From Lysobacter capsici (GTDB lineage Bacteria > Pseudomonadota > Gammaproteobacteria > Xanthomonadales > Xanthomonadaceae): a stretch of DNA of 64,000 bases. The DNA lies in contig NZ_CP076103.1 in NCBI RefSeq assembly GCF_018732085.1, positions 1,240,001 to 1,304,000 on the forward strand, given 5' to 3'. The notes below the pieces were generated by a model. It saw only the letters and a program-made list of their open reading frames with translations. It ran no database searches and was not told the origin of the DNA. Shown piece by piece: positions 33,851-41,649 of the stretch (position 1 is the first letter of the stretch; each line of letters begins with the position of its first letter). Both the position numbers and the translations under genes were made by a program.

Positions 33851-34162
33851 TTACGTGTCGGAGAGCGCCTCTTCCCCTAAGGCAGCGCTGCCCAGTGCCT
33901 CGACATCAGTTCTTTGGCTTTCGGTGGCTTCTTGGCGGTAATGCAGCAGCACGCCCACGATTTCGGCGTCGGCGAGGTGATCGCAGCCCGCTGCGATCAC
34001 CAGCTCCGCCAAGCGCTCTCGCCGCAGTCGATCCCGCCGGCGGAGGGCGGCTCGGTCTTTTTCTGCTTGTCGCTGCGACGCCAGCAACTGGCGCGCCTGC
34101 AGCTTCGCGAGCCGCGAGGTCGCGTTGCTGATTTGCTCATGCAGCCGATCTTTCATCCCCAT
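33851..34162 (-). CDS. TraD-like conjugal transfer accessory protein
   Basis: The 103-residue protein is helical and basic in its first half (KDRLHEQISNATSRLAKLQARQ, RRRDRLRRERLAELVIAAG) with the family segment DHLADAEIVGVLLHY. This pattern matches the small TraD proteins of MOBQ systems, which bind near oriT and help the relaxase. It is divergent from the relaxase gene, with the predicted oriT between them, the classical arrangement. ATG 34162 has GAGGG eight bases upstream. Confidence 0.75.
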   Translation of the reverse strand: MGMKDRLHEQISNATSRLAKLQARQLLASQRQAEKDRAALRRRDRLRRERLAELVIAAGCDHLADAEIVGVLLHYRQEATESQRTDVEALGSAALGEEALSDT

Positions 34163-34337
34163 GCTTGGACCCTCGCATTCGATGCTTCGATTCAAGCAGA
34201 GGCGGTCGTAGTGTCAAGCACGTGCCGCGAAGTGCAGTTCCCGAAACGCCGGCCGCTGCTGGAAGTGTGAAAAAGAAACGGAAAACCCGGCACAGAAAAG
34301 CGCCGAGCGCTAAAGCGTGGGCGGTAAGGCGGAGCGA

Positions 34338-34366
34338 AGAGCGCACTTATGCATTGCCGTTGGCAA
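34338..34366 (-). other. Predicted origin of transfer (oriT), MOBQ/RSF1010 type
   Basis: On the minus strand the inverted repeat TTGCC-AAC-GGCAA (34354-34366) is followed after four bases by TAAGTGCGCTCT (34349-34338). That is nearly identical to the RSF1010/pTi-type nic consensus TAAGTGCGCCCT, and the repeat-then-nic order is as in that family. By analogy the nick would fall after TAAGTGCG. It lies between the divergent traD-like and relaxase genes, exactly where MOBQ oriTs sit. Confidence 0.85.
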
Positions 34367-34501
34367 CGCGTGCGCAAGGGCTCTGCCCCTTGACCCCAAC
34401 GGCGTGCCACCACCGCCCTCGAGGCTGAATCCACCCTAAAAACCAGCGTTTGCCAATGCGCAGCTCCTCTCCACACCGTAGACGCCCAACCAGGAGAGCG
34501 T

Positions 34502-36094
34502 ATGGCCATTTATCACATGCGAGTGAAAACGTTGAGCCGATCGAAGGGCAACTCCTCAGTGGCGGCTGCCGCGTACCGAGCCGCGTTGCTGCTCTTCGAT
34601 GACAAGACCGGCGTCAAGCACGACTACCGTGTGCGCAGCGGTGTCGTCGAGACCCAGTTCGTGTTGCCTGAGGGGGCTGCGCTGTGGGGAAGAATCCCGC
34701 AACAGCTTTGGAACGCCGCGGAGGCGGCAGAACGGCGCAAGGACGCCGCCGTCGCCCGAGAGTTCGAAGTTGCGCTGCCGCACGAGTTGAACGAGTTGCA
34801 GCGTTCGGCACTGGTGAGGGAACTCACCGAGCGCCTGGTGACACGGTACGGCTTCGCAGCTCAGGCCTGCATCCACGCCCCGACCGCGCCGGGCGGGCTG
34901 AACCACCACGTCCACATTCTGGCTACGACGCGCCGCATGGGGCCCGACGGGCTCACTGAGAAAACCCGCGAGTTGGACGGCAGGCCTAGCTGTACGGAGC
35001 AGGTGATGTGGGTGCGCGCGATGGTGTGCGATGTGATCAACCGCCACCTGACGATGGCGAGGGTGGACGCCCGCGTCGACCACCGCACCTTGTCGGCGCA
35101 GGCGGAGGAAGCTTGGGGGAACGGGGATGCAGGGAAGGCCATCGAGCTGACCCGGGAGCCGACTAGGCACATCGGCAAAGAGGCCATGGCGCTGTATCGA
35201 AGGGGTTTTGAGGTCGAGGCTGTGGAGGAGAACAAAGCCATCCGTCGCAACAACCAGCAAGAGGCGTTGGTTCGGCTGATGGATTGGCGAAGGGCCAGCC
35301 GCGGCACGGACGCGACCTTGCCCAACCGGCTGTTGGCCTCCGCCTCTGGCGGCATCGTGGCGCACCTAGACGACGAGGACCGGGCGCGACTCGCGCTTCT
35401 CGCGCCCGACCCCGCCACAGGGAGCCCCCACGCGGCGGCCGCCGCGTTGCTCGTGGAGGCCGAGAAGCTGTGGAACGAGCCGTTTCGCGCTTGGTTCGAC
35501 AAGATCCTAGTCATGACCGGGCGTTTCCTGAAGCACAGCACAGAACGCCTGCGGGCGTACCACGAGCGACCCCAGTTTCTTTTGCATCTGAAGAACCTGG
35601 TTTGGCGGCTACGCCAGCTCAAGAAGGACTCCGCAGAGGGAGAGCGGCGTCAACTCGTCTTGACCGAGGCGATCGCTGCTGTCGATCAGGCGGAAACCGC
35701 GCTTGAGCAGATGGGCAAGGAACGCCCACGATCGGGGCCTTGGGCCAAGCGCGAGTGGCGCCGACGTCGCCGTGCGCAGGCGTTCGAGCTCAAGGTCAAG
35801 CGCAGGGCCTACTTCGTGGCAAGCCAAGAGGCAGCGGCCGACACCTTGGAGGAGTGCGAGGAACTGGCGAGTACCAGCGCCCAGGAGTTGGAGGCATGGA
35901 GCAGGATGTTGATGAAGCGCTACCCCGCTCCCCAGGACGCAGTGGACCAACGCGCGGCGAACGCTGCCGCCCTCGGGATGGCCGTTCCGTCCCCGGTGCT
36001 CGTGGTCGGTGGCGGGGACAGCGGCAGCGCTCCCCGCCAAGGCCTGGGTACAGTTTCGACGCTGACGCCGAAGCGTCCGCGGCCACCGCGCTGA
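34502..36094 (+). CDS. MobA/MobL-family relaxase (MOBQ)
   Basis: The 530-residue protein begins MAIYHMRVKTLSRSKGNSSVAAAAYRA, containing the likely catalytic Tyr25. The metal-binding motif NHHVHILATTR (residues 134-144) provides the histidine triad together with an upstream Glu/Asp. It nicks at oriT, attaches to the 5' end and leads the strand into a recipient through a helper T4SS. The C-terminal half is helical and Arg/Glu-rich, without a helicase domain. No coupling protein or VirB genes are present. A GC hairpin follows the stop at about 36102-36131. Confidence 0.93.
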   Translation: MAIYHMRVKTLSRSKGNSSVAAAAYRAALLLFDDKTGVKHDYRVRSGVVETQFVLPEGAALWGRIPQQLWNAAEAAERRKDAAVAREFEVALPHELNELQRSALVRELTERLVTRYGFAAQACIHAPTAPGGLNHHVHILATTRRMGPDGLTEKTRELDGRPSCTEQVMWVRAMVCDVINRHLTMARVDARVDHRTLSAQAEEAWGNGDAGKAIELTREPTRHIGKEAMALYRRGFEVEAVEENKAIRRNNQQEALVRLMDWRRASRGTDATLPNRLLASASGGIVAHLDDEDRARLALLAPDPATGSPHAAAAALLVEAEKLWNEPFRAWFDKILVMTGRFLKHSTERLRAYHERPQFLLHLKNLVWRLRQLKKDSAEGERRQLVLTEAIAAVDQAETALEQMGKERPRSGPWAKREWRRRRRAQAFELKVKRRAYFVASQEAAADTLEECEELASTSAQELEAWSRMLMKRYPAPQDAVDQRAANAAALGMAVPSPVLVVGGGDSGSAPRQGLGTVSTLTPKRPRPPR

Positions 36095-36288
36095 GGCTGG
36101 AAGGACGGGCGCCCCGCCCGCGCGGGGCGTCCTCCGCGGGAAGGGCCGCGCAAGGGCTTCCAAGGCCGCGCGCCTGCCGGCCCTTTGGTCGGGCGATGGG
36201 GCGTGGCGGAACCGCTCCGTTCCGCGGTGGCCCCCGGTAGGGCCTCCCCCAACGTCGCTGGTTCCGCCTGTCCAGAGCGTCAGTGGGC

Positions 36289-36867
36289 TCAATCCACTTC
36301 TTTGCAGGTCGCTCCCTGGCACTGCAGAATCAGCGAACGTCCGGTGGCCGGGCAGTTGGCGCGAAACACGTTGCCACTCACGTGGGAAATGCCCGCTGCG
36401 CTGCAACCGCGAGCGGCCGCATGGCGCAACGCCGCCTCGTACCCGGGTTCTGACGCAGCCGGCTGAGCCGGTGCTGCGGAAGGCCCTGCGCTGGCGGTGA
36501 CGACGGGCGAAACGATCACCGTGTTGCCGCCGGCGGCCTGAGGAGCGCCCGTGCCGGTGCACTGGAACTCCTTGGTGACCACCCAGGTCGCGCAGCCGCC
36601 GAACCCGCCGGGCTGGTTGCACTGCCGGGTTGTCCCGCCGAACGCTTCGGCGCCGGTGTAGCCCCAGGTCGCGCAGCGGCGGGTCGCCATGGCGATGGCT
36701 TGGCTTTCGCTGAGTTGTGCTTGCTCCATCGCGCCGACCTCGTAGGACAAGCGCACCACGCCATCGGCCCTGCTGCCGCCGGTGGCCGACCATTCCTTCG
36801 TCGTTACGCAGCCGCTGGTGGCGGCCAGGATCATCGCCACCACGAACACTCCCTGGATCTTCATCAA
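36289..36867 (-). CDS. YecR-like lipoprotein
   Basis: The 192-residue lipoprotein has lipobox AATSGC (Cys20). After lipidation it reads CVTTKEWSATGGSRADGVVRLSYEVG, the start of YecR-like lipoproteins, followed by two Cys-rich segments. A Pro/Ala-rich linker leads to a C-terminal domain with three more cysteines (GCSAAG, ANCPATG, LQCQGATC). It should lie in the periplasm or outer membrane. GGGGAG with six-base spacing supports the first ATG. It faces the relaxase gene tail to tail. Function is unknown. Confidence 0.72.
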   Translation of the reverse strand: MMKIQGVFVVAMILAATSGCVTTKEWSATGGSRADGVVRLSYEVGAMEQAQLSESQAIAMATRRCATWGYTGAEAFGGTTRQCNQPGGFGGCATWVVTKEFQCTGTGAPQAAGGNTVIVSPVVTASAGPSAAPAQPAASEPGYEAALRHAAARGCSAAGISHVSGNVFRANCPATGRSLILQCQGATCKEVD

Positions 36868-37083
36868 AAACTCCCCTGTGTTTCGTTGCTCCTACGCAAA
36901 GCCGCGCCGCGATCGGCCAGGCGAAGCCCCTCCCGTGGTGTGCCCGGGAGGGGGCGCCTAAACGGTCACGGTCGCAGTCGAGCAAGCCTCAAGAGGGCCT
37001 TGGCGGGGGGGGGGCCAGGCGGCCGGCGCCCTAACGCACGGATCAGCCGGTCCGGTGCTGGGTTGGGCAGACGAGCTTTCCGA

Positions 37084-37401
37084 TCACCGCGAAAACCGCC
37101 GCGGCCCCCGGCGATCAGGTGGGAGCTCCGGTGGGCTGGAGGCTTCCGAGGGAGCGGGTGACTCTTCAGGGGCCGACGGTCTGGGGCAATCCGGCTCCGG
37201 CCGGGTACCGGTGGTGGACGGAGGGTCGTAATCGTAGGTCGGTGGCATGCGGGTGGAGACGAGCAGCACCGCGTCGGCGACCTTAAACGCATGGTTGATG
37301 TCGATCAGGCGTCCTCGGTTCATGGAACGGCATCGGTCATGGCCGATTAGCGTGCACAGGACCTGGGTTGCGATGGATACGCGTTGGGCTAGGTCTTGCA
37401 T
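37084..37401 (-). CDS. Hypothetical protein at the island's right end
   Basis: The product (105 residues from ATG 37401, GGGAG six bases upstream) begins MQDLAQRVSIATQVLCTLIGHDRCRSMNRGRLIDINHAFKVAD, which has the character of a real helical protein. The C-terminus is Pro/Ser/Glu low complexity (TYDYDPPSTTGTRPEPDCP). I do not recognise the family. It is the last gene before attR. Confidence 0.5.
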   Translation of the reverse strand: MQDLAQRVSIATQVLCTLIGHDRCRSMNRGRLIDINHAFKVADAVLLVSTRMPPTYDYDPPSTTGTRPEPDCPRPSAPEESPAPSEASSPPELPPDRRGPRRFSR

Positions 37402-37659
37402 GAGCATCTCCCGCTGGGTGGAGATTTCATCAAAGCGAGATTCGTGGCGAACGCAAACTGCGGTTCGATTTCATGACCCTGTAGGGCCGAAGACGACCCA
37501 GACCTTAGACGCATCGCACGGAGCGGAGAGCGGTTGCTGCACGGAGGCGGGACGCGGTAGCGTTGCAGTCCTGTCTTGGTATCGCGTTGGGTATCACCGG
37601 TTCCCGATCGAGACGGGAGCAAGTGGTTGAATGGCTTAGAAACGGGTGGGTTCGATGCA

Positions 37660-37683
37660 GTTCGATTCCCATCACCCGCTCCA
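37660..37683 (+). repeat. attR: 24-bp duplicate of the tRNA-Gly 3' end
   Basis: The sequence is identical to 4716-4739. Just upstream, CGGGTGGGTTCGATGCA repeats part of the T arm again, so the tRNA-like similarity extends imperfectly to about 37643. No complete tRNA can be folded here. This marks the right end of the island. Confidence 0.92.
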
Positions 37684-37725
37684 GATTCGCCGCGTACCGA
37701 CAACGGCTCGATACCGCGGCACGCC

Positions 37726-37758
37726 ACGACGGCTCGGTCCCCTGGACCGGGCCGTCGT
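37726..37758 (+). terminator. Long hairpin, probable original tRNA-Gly terminator
   Basis: ACGACGGCTCGGTCC (37726-37740) pairs with GGACCGGGCCGTCGT (37744-37758), 15 bp with one T-G wobble, around a CCT loop. It sits 42 bases after attR, the position expected for the tRNA terminator before the island came in. A weak CGTTTG tract follows. Confidence 0.6.
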
Positions 37759-37972
37759 CGTTTGCGCCCCTTCGATGCGCGCGTTGCTAACAATTCGTTA
37801 GTGCGATCGCCGGCGTTTTAACCGCAACCAACTGCGAAAGTTGCCAGGCTGCGCAACCGGCGTGGTTGTGGGCACACTCCGATGCGGTCGACAGACGAAC
37901 GGATGCGGACGATGGGGCAAGGATGCGATGCGTTTGCGCGCGCTGGCGCGTTGATCGACGGCGCTCGGCGAC

Positions 37973-38626
37973 ATGGCGGCGAGTAAGCGCGACGCCGCGC
38001 GCGTGGAACGTGCGTGCGCGTGGGGCGTGGTGGCCTTGGTCCATGCCGGTTTCGTCTGGGTCGCCATGCAATGGCGTATGCCGGCCGACGCGGTCGGCGA
38101 GGATTCGGCGTTGGCGGTGATTTTCATCGCCGCGCCGACGCTTGCGCCTGTGCAAAATTCGCAGCCGGCGCAGCCGCCGCAACGACGCGATCCCGTCGCC
38201 GCGCCCGCACCGAGCAAGCCGCCACCGCGCGCACGTGTCTACACAACGAGTGCATCGCCGCCGGCCGTCGACTCTGCGCCGCAGGAACCGCCCACCGGCC
38301 TGACCGCCGTGCAGATCGATCCACGCCCGTCCGATCCACGCTCGTCAGAGTCCACGCGTGCGACACGCGCACCATGGGACGCGCCCACCGTCGATCTGCT
38401 CGAGCGGCGCGCGCCGACCCTGCCGGGACATGCAACGCAGCGTTTCAAAATGCAGCAGCCGCGTTCGCTCGCCCATGCGGTGGAGCGCTTCGGCCAGTTG
38501 TTCGGCGGGCGCGGCGAAGACCCGTGCAAGCGCACTCGCGCCAACATCGACGGGCTCGCATCGCAGGGCGATTCGGCGGATCTGCAGCGCGAACTGGAGT
38601 ACGAACGGCGCTACTGCCGACCCTGA
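37973..38626 (+). CDS. Proline-rich membrane-anchored protein, TonB-like layout
   Basis: The 217-residue protein has a short cytosolic N-terminus, one membrane segment (about 16-33, WGVVALVHAGFVWVAMQW), a Pro/Ala/Arg-rich periplasmic stretch (about 50-125) and a conserved-looking C-terminal part with two cysteines (EDPCKRTRANID, RRYCRP). The layout recalls TonB-like or xanthomonad-specific envelope proteins, but the TonB C-terminal domain is not recognisable. It is the first chromosomal gene after the island. Confidence 0.65.
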   Translation: MAASKRDAARVERACAWGVVALVHAGFVWVAMQWRMPADAVGEDSALAVIFIAAPTLAPVQNSQPAQPPQRRDPVAAPAPSKPPPRARVYTTSASPPAVDSAPQEPPTGLTAVQIDPRPSDPRSSESTRATRAPWDAPTVDLLERRAPTLPGHATQRFKMQQPRSLAHAVERFGQLFGGRGEDPCKRTRANIDGLASQGDSADLQRELEYERRYCRP

Positions 38627-38956
38627 AGGGTTCAGTGGATCGGCGCCGCGCGATGTAAAAAAATCATTGCACCGTCACCATGCACAATCGCAGCTTCAAT
38701 GCAGCGGCGATCGCAATCGACGCTGCATCGCCGGCGCGCTATGCTTCGCGCCCGGTCCCGAGTGGGGCGCCGCGCATCGCACCGTAGCCTTGGGCCTGGA
38801 CGATCCGCGCCCGCTTCGGTCCGATACGTACGGCGGCCGCGAGGTCGCCGTTTTTTGTCGCCGCGGCGCGCGCGGAACCCAACGACGGCACGCCGTCGCG
38901 GTCCGAGCCCGAAGCGGTCGTCCCGGCCCGATTGCAATCGCCACAGCGGAGGTGCG
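38627..38956. other. Intergenic region before the zinc-protease/rimK genes
   Basis: The 330 bases contain the AT-rich patch GATGTAAAAAAATCATTGC near 38653, a possible promoter. Overlapping arginine-rich frames are shadows. The frame of the next gene stays open through much of this region, but without start evidence. Confidence 0.45.
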
Positions 38957-39406
38957 ATGTCATCCAAGATCGTCCTCGGCTGGCGCGAGGTCGCCGCCTT
39001 GCCCGTGTTGGGCATCGCCGCGGTGCGCGCCAAGATCGATACCGGCGCGCGCAGCTCGGCGTTGCATGTCGATGCGCAGTGGCGCTATGTCGACGGCGGC
39101 CAGCCCTGGGTCGGGTTCCGGCTCAGTCCGGGCGTGGTCGGCGCCGACGTGATCGAAGCGGCCGCGCCGGTGTTCGACGAGCGCTTCGTGACCGACTCCG
39201 GCGGCCATCGCACCAGCCGCGTGTTCGTCCAGACCTTGCTGAGTCTGGCCGGCACCGAACGCGAAATTGAAATAAACCTGTCGGATCGTCGCGGCATGCG
39301 TTTTCCGATGTTGCTCGGCCGTACCGCGGTGACGCACTTGTTCACGGTCGACCCTTCGCGCTCGTTCCTGCATGGGCGCGCGCGGCGCCGGGTCAGTCGC
39401 AACTGA
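38957..39406 (+). CDS. Retropepsin-like ATP-dependent zinc protease family protein (RimK-associated)
   Basis: The 149-residue protein has the family hallmarks KIDTGARSSALHV (the retropepsin-like Asp-Thr-Gly), VTDSGGHRTSRVFV and MLLGRTAV. These small proteins are commonly encoded beside rimK and are thought to act in the RimK ribosome-modification pathway. ATG 38957 has GGAGG four bases upstream, and the longer open frame is rejected. rimK follows 53 bases later. Confidence 0.88.
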   Translation: MSSKIVLGWREVAALPVLGIAAVRAKIDTGARSSALHVDAQWRYVDGGQPWVGFRLSPGVVGADVIEAAAPVFDERFVTDSGGHRTSRVFVQTLLSLAGTEREIEINLSDRRGMRFPMLLGRTAVTHLFTVDPSRSFLHGRARRRVSRN

Positions 39407-39459
39407 GCTGCGCGCGGACCACGCGCGCCGTCCTTCTCCCATTCACATGACTCCTGCCG

Positions 39460-40368
39460 ATGAAGCTCGCGATCCTGTCGCGTAACACCAAGCTCTATTC
39501 GACGCGCCGTCTGGTCGAGGCCGCGCGCGAGCACGGCCACAGCGTGCGCGTGCTCGATCCGCTGCGTTGCTATATGCGCATCGCCTCGGACGGGTTCCAG
39601 ATGCACTACAAGGGCCGCGAGATCGCCGGCTACCATGCGGTGATCCCGCGCATCGGCGCCTCGGTCACGCGTTACGGCTCGGCGGTGCTGCGTCAGTTCG
39701 AACTGATGGAGACCTACACGCCCAACACCTCCGACGCGATCCTGCGCGCGCGCGACAAGCTGCGCAGCCACCAGCTGCTGGCCGCGCAGCGCATCGGCCT
39801 GCCGGCGACAGTGTTCGGCGACAACCCCGACGACACCGCCGACCTGCTGTCGATGCTCGGCCCGCCGCCGCACGTGATCAAGCTCAACGAGGGCACCCAG
39901 GGCGCGGGCGTGATGCTGACCGAGAAGCTGTCGGCGTCCAAGGGCGTGATCGAAGCGCTGCGCGGGCTGTACGCGAATTTCCTGGTGCAGGAATTCGTCG
40001 CCGAGGCCAAGGGCGCGGACCTGCGCTGTTTCGTGGTCGGCGGCAAGGTGGTCGCGGCGATGAAGCGGCAGGCGCCCAAGGGCGACTTCCGCTCCAACCT
40101 GCACCGCGGCGGCACCGCCAAGGGCGTGCGCGCCAGCGCGGCCGAGCAGGAGGTCGCGGTGCGGGCGGCCCAGGTCCTGGGCCTGGGCGTGGCCGGCGTC
40201 GACCTGATCCGCTCCGACCGCGGCCCGCTGGTCCTGGAGGTCAACGCCTCGCCGGGCCTGGAGGGCATCGAGGAGGCCAGCGGGGTCGACGTGGCCAGCG
40301 AAATCATCCAGTACGTGTCCGGCCGAATCCAGCTCAAGACCCCCAAACGCGCCGGCGGAAAACGCTGA
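39460..40368 (+). CDS. rimK: RimK: ribosomal protein S6 glutamate ligase
   Basis: The 302-residue ATP-grasp ligase adds glutamates to the C-terminus of ribosomal protein S6. It begins MKLAILSRNTKLYSTRRLVEAA, contains PRIGASVTRYGSAVLRQFE, the ATP-grasp signatures KLNEGTQGAGV and VVAAMKRQAPKGDFRSNLHR, and the metal-binding VLEVNASPGLEGIE. Length matches the family. It probably forms an operon with the upstream zinc-protease gene. Confidence 0.95.
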   Translation: MKLAILSRNTKLYSTRRLVEAAREHGHSVRVLDPLRCYMRIASDGFQMHYKGREIAGYHAVIPRIGASVTRYGSAVLRQFELMETYTPNTSDAILRARDKLRSHQLLAAQRIGLPATVFGDNPDDTADLLSMLGPPPHVIKLNEGTQGAGVMLTEKLSASKGVIEALRGLYANFLVQEFVAEAKGADLRCFVVGGKVVAAMKRQAPKGDFRSNLHRGGTAKGVRASAAEQEVAVRAAQVLGLGVAGVDLIRSDRGPLVLEVNASPGLEGIEEASGVDVASEIIQYVSGRIQLKTPKRAGGKR

Positions 40369-40505
40369 ACGGGGCTCGCCGGGGCGGCCGGGCTTGCCCG
40401 ATCCTGTGGAATGGCAAGCCTGGCAGGTCATCTGCCTGCGACCCGCCGAACGGCAGGTCCCCGGCCCGGAAGGCCCGGGCCGCCGGGAGCGCAACTTCAG
40501 GTTGC

Positions 40506-40546
40506 GATTAACTTTTATTTAACAGCGCTTTTAACGGCGGTTTAAT
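40506..40546 (+). promoter_or_regulatory. Phased TTAA direct-repeat array
   Basis: TTAA tetramers occur at 40508, 40519, 40531 and 40542, spaced 11, 12 and 11 bases, mostly in the context TTTAAC. One-helical-turn phasing of this type is how OmpR/PhoP-family regulators bind as tandem dimers. It is followed by an orphan terminator at 40670-40709 and by a response-regulator gene at 40962, which makes autoregulation attractive. Confidence 0.55.
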
Positions 40547-40709
40547 CGAAATCCGCGTAGCGTTACCGGACCGCAGCACTGCAGCTCCTCCAAGTCGCGC
40601 TCCTCGTCAGAACGTTACGGATAGGGATCTGGTCGAAGCAGGTTACGGTAATCGGGGCAATACCCTTTTGGCCCAGGCGCGGTGGCCCCGCGTCTGGGCC
40701 TTTGTTTTT
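40547..40709 (+). ncRNA. Candidate small RNA or attenuated leader
   Basis: No reading frame is supported between the TTAA array and a strong terminator. The interval contains repeated GTTACGG elements (CGTTACGG near 40615, GGTTACGG near 40641). A transcript starting near 40550-40590 would be 120-160 bases long. Start is inferred only from the position of the array. It might instead be an attenuator for the two-component operon. Confidence 0.4.
40670..40709 (+). terminator. Strong rho-independent terminator without an upstream gene nearby
   Basis: GGCCCAGGCGCGG (40670-40682) pairs with CCGCGTCTGGGCC (40688-40700), 13 bp with one wobble, followed by TTTGTTTTTG. It is 300 bases after rimK and 250 bases before the response regulator. 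Confidence 0.88.
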
Positions 40710-40961
40710 GTCGGCCGTTTTGGCGCGGTTTTCCCGGGCAATTTCGATTCAGTCGGCACGACGCGCCGAGCATGACCTTCGGCCTATACCGCCGGCTCGC
40801 CGCTTGAACGGCAGCCCCATGCCCCGTTCACCTTTCCGTTCACTTTACATTCGCTCTGGCAGAATCCTCGGCTTGCCGCCGTTGCGCATCGTGCAGCGGC
40901 CCGAATGACGGAACCCCGGGCGTCGCCGCACGGTCGAACGCCAACCCACTGGGAAGAGCAC

Positions 40962-41645
40962 ATGCGCATACTCGTGATCGAAGACAACCAAGACATCGCC
41001 GCCAACCTCGGCGACTTTCTTGAAGACCGCGGCCACACGGTGGATTTCGCCGCCGACGGCATCACCGGATTGCACCTGGCGGTCGTACACGACTTCGACG
41101 CCATCGTTCTGGATCTGAACCTGCCGGGCCTCGACGGCCTGGAGGTCTGCCGCAAGTTGCGCAACGAAGCGCGCAAGCAGACGCCGGTGCTGATGCTGAC
41201 CGCGCGCGACAGCCTCGACAACAAACTCGCCGGGTTCGATTCGGGCGCCGACGATTACCTGATCAAGCCGTTCGCGCTGCAGGAAGTCGAAGTCCGCCTC
41301 AACGCGCTATCGCGTCGCGGCCGCGGCGTGCAGACCCGGGTGCTCAACGCCGCCGATCTGGAATACAACCTCGATACGCTGGAAGTGCGCCGGCAGGGCA
41401 AGCTGCTGCAGCTCAACCCGACCGCGCTGAAGATCCTGCAGGCGCTGATGGAAGCCTCGCCGGCGGTGGTCACGCGACAGGAACTGGAGACCCGCGTGTG
41501 GGGCGAGGAACTGCCCGACTCCGACAGCCTGCGCGTCCACATCCACGGCCTGCGCGCGGTGGTCGACAAGCCGTTCGACACGCCGCTGATCCAGACCCGT
41601 CACGGCATCGGTTATCGCATCGCAGCGCCCGAAAGCACTGGTTGA
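40962..41645 (+). CDS. OmpR/PhoP-family response regulator
   Basis: The 227-residue regulator has a receiver domain with the phosphoacceptor in VLDLNLPGLDG (Asp51), acidic pocket VIEDNQD and the Lys in LIKPF. A winged-helix DNA-binding domain follows (LNPTALKILQALMEASPAVVTRQELETRVWG, ending RHGIGYRIAAP). ATG 40962 gives the canonical MRILVIEDN start; GGGAAGAG lies upstream. The kinase gene follows after four bases. Two GTTCAC repeats (40826, 40838) sit upstream in the probable promoter. Confidence 0.93.
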   Translation: MRILVIEDNQDIAANLGDFLEDRGHTVDFAADGITGLHLAVVHDFDAIVLDLNLPGLDGLEVCRKLRNEARKQTPVLMLTARDSLDNKLAGFDSGADDYLIKPFALQEVEVRLNALSRRGRGVQTRVLNAADLEYNLDTLEVRRQGKLLQLNPTALKILQALMEASPAVVTRQELETRVWGEELPDSDSLRVHIHGLRAVVDKPFDTPLIQTRHGIGYRIAAPESTG

Positions 41646-41649
41646 CCGC

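Larger units (their letters stand above)
4716..37683. mobile_element. Integrative mobilizable element of about 33 kb in tRNA-Gly(CCC)
   Basis: The element is bounded by a 24-bp exact direct repeat (4716-4739 and 37660-37683) derived from the tRNA 3' end. A tyrosine integrase starts 124 bases inside the left end. The right end carries a MOBQ relaxase, a TraD-like accessory gene and an oriT. No type IV secretion mating genes are seen, so transfer would need a helper. Cargo consists of effector-immunity genes, toxin-antitoxin, PIN, HEPN and caspase genes, a CBASS operon and regulators. Base composition is mixed (AT-rich at about 10.7-12.5 kb and 17.3-20.2 kb) and a second integrase lies internally, suggesting mosaic assembly. 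Confidence 0.92.

Noticed and set aside
37613..37683. Second tRNA-Gly gene at the right end
   Set aside because: Only the T-loop to CCA portion matches; no D arm or anticodon arm can be folded.
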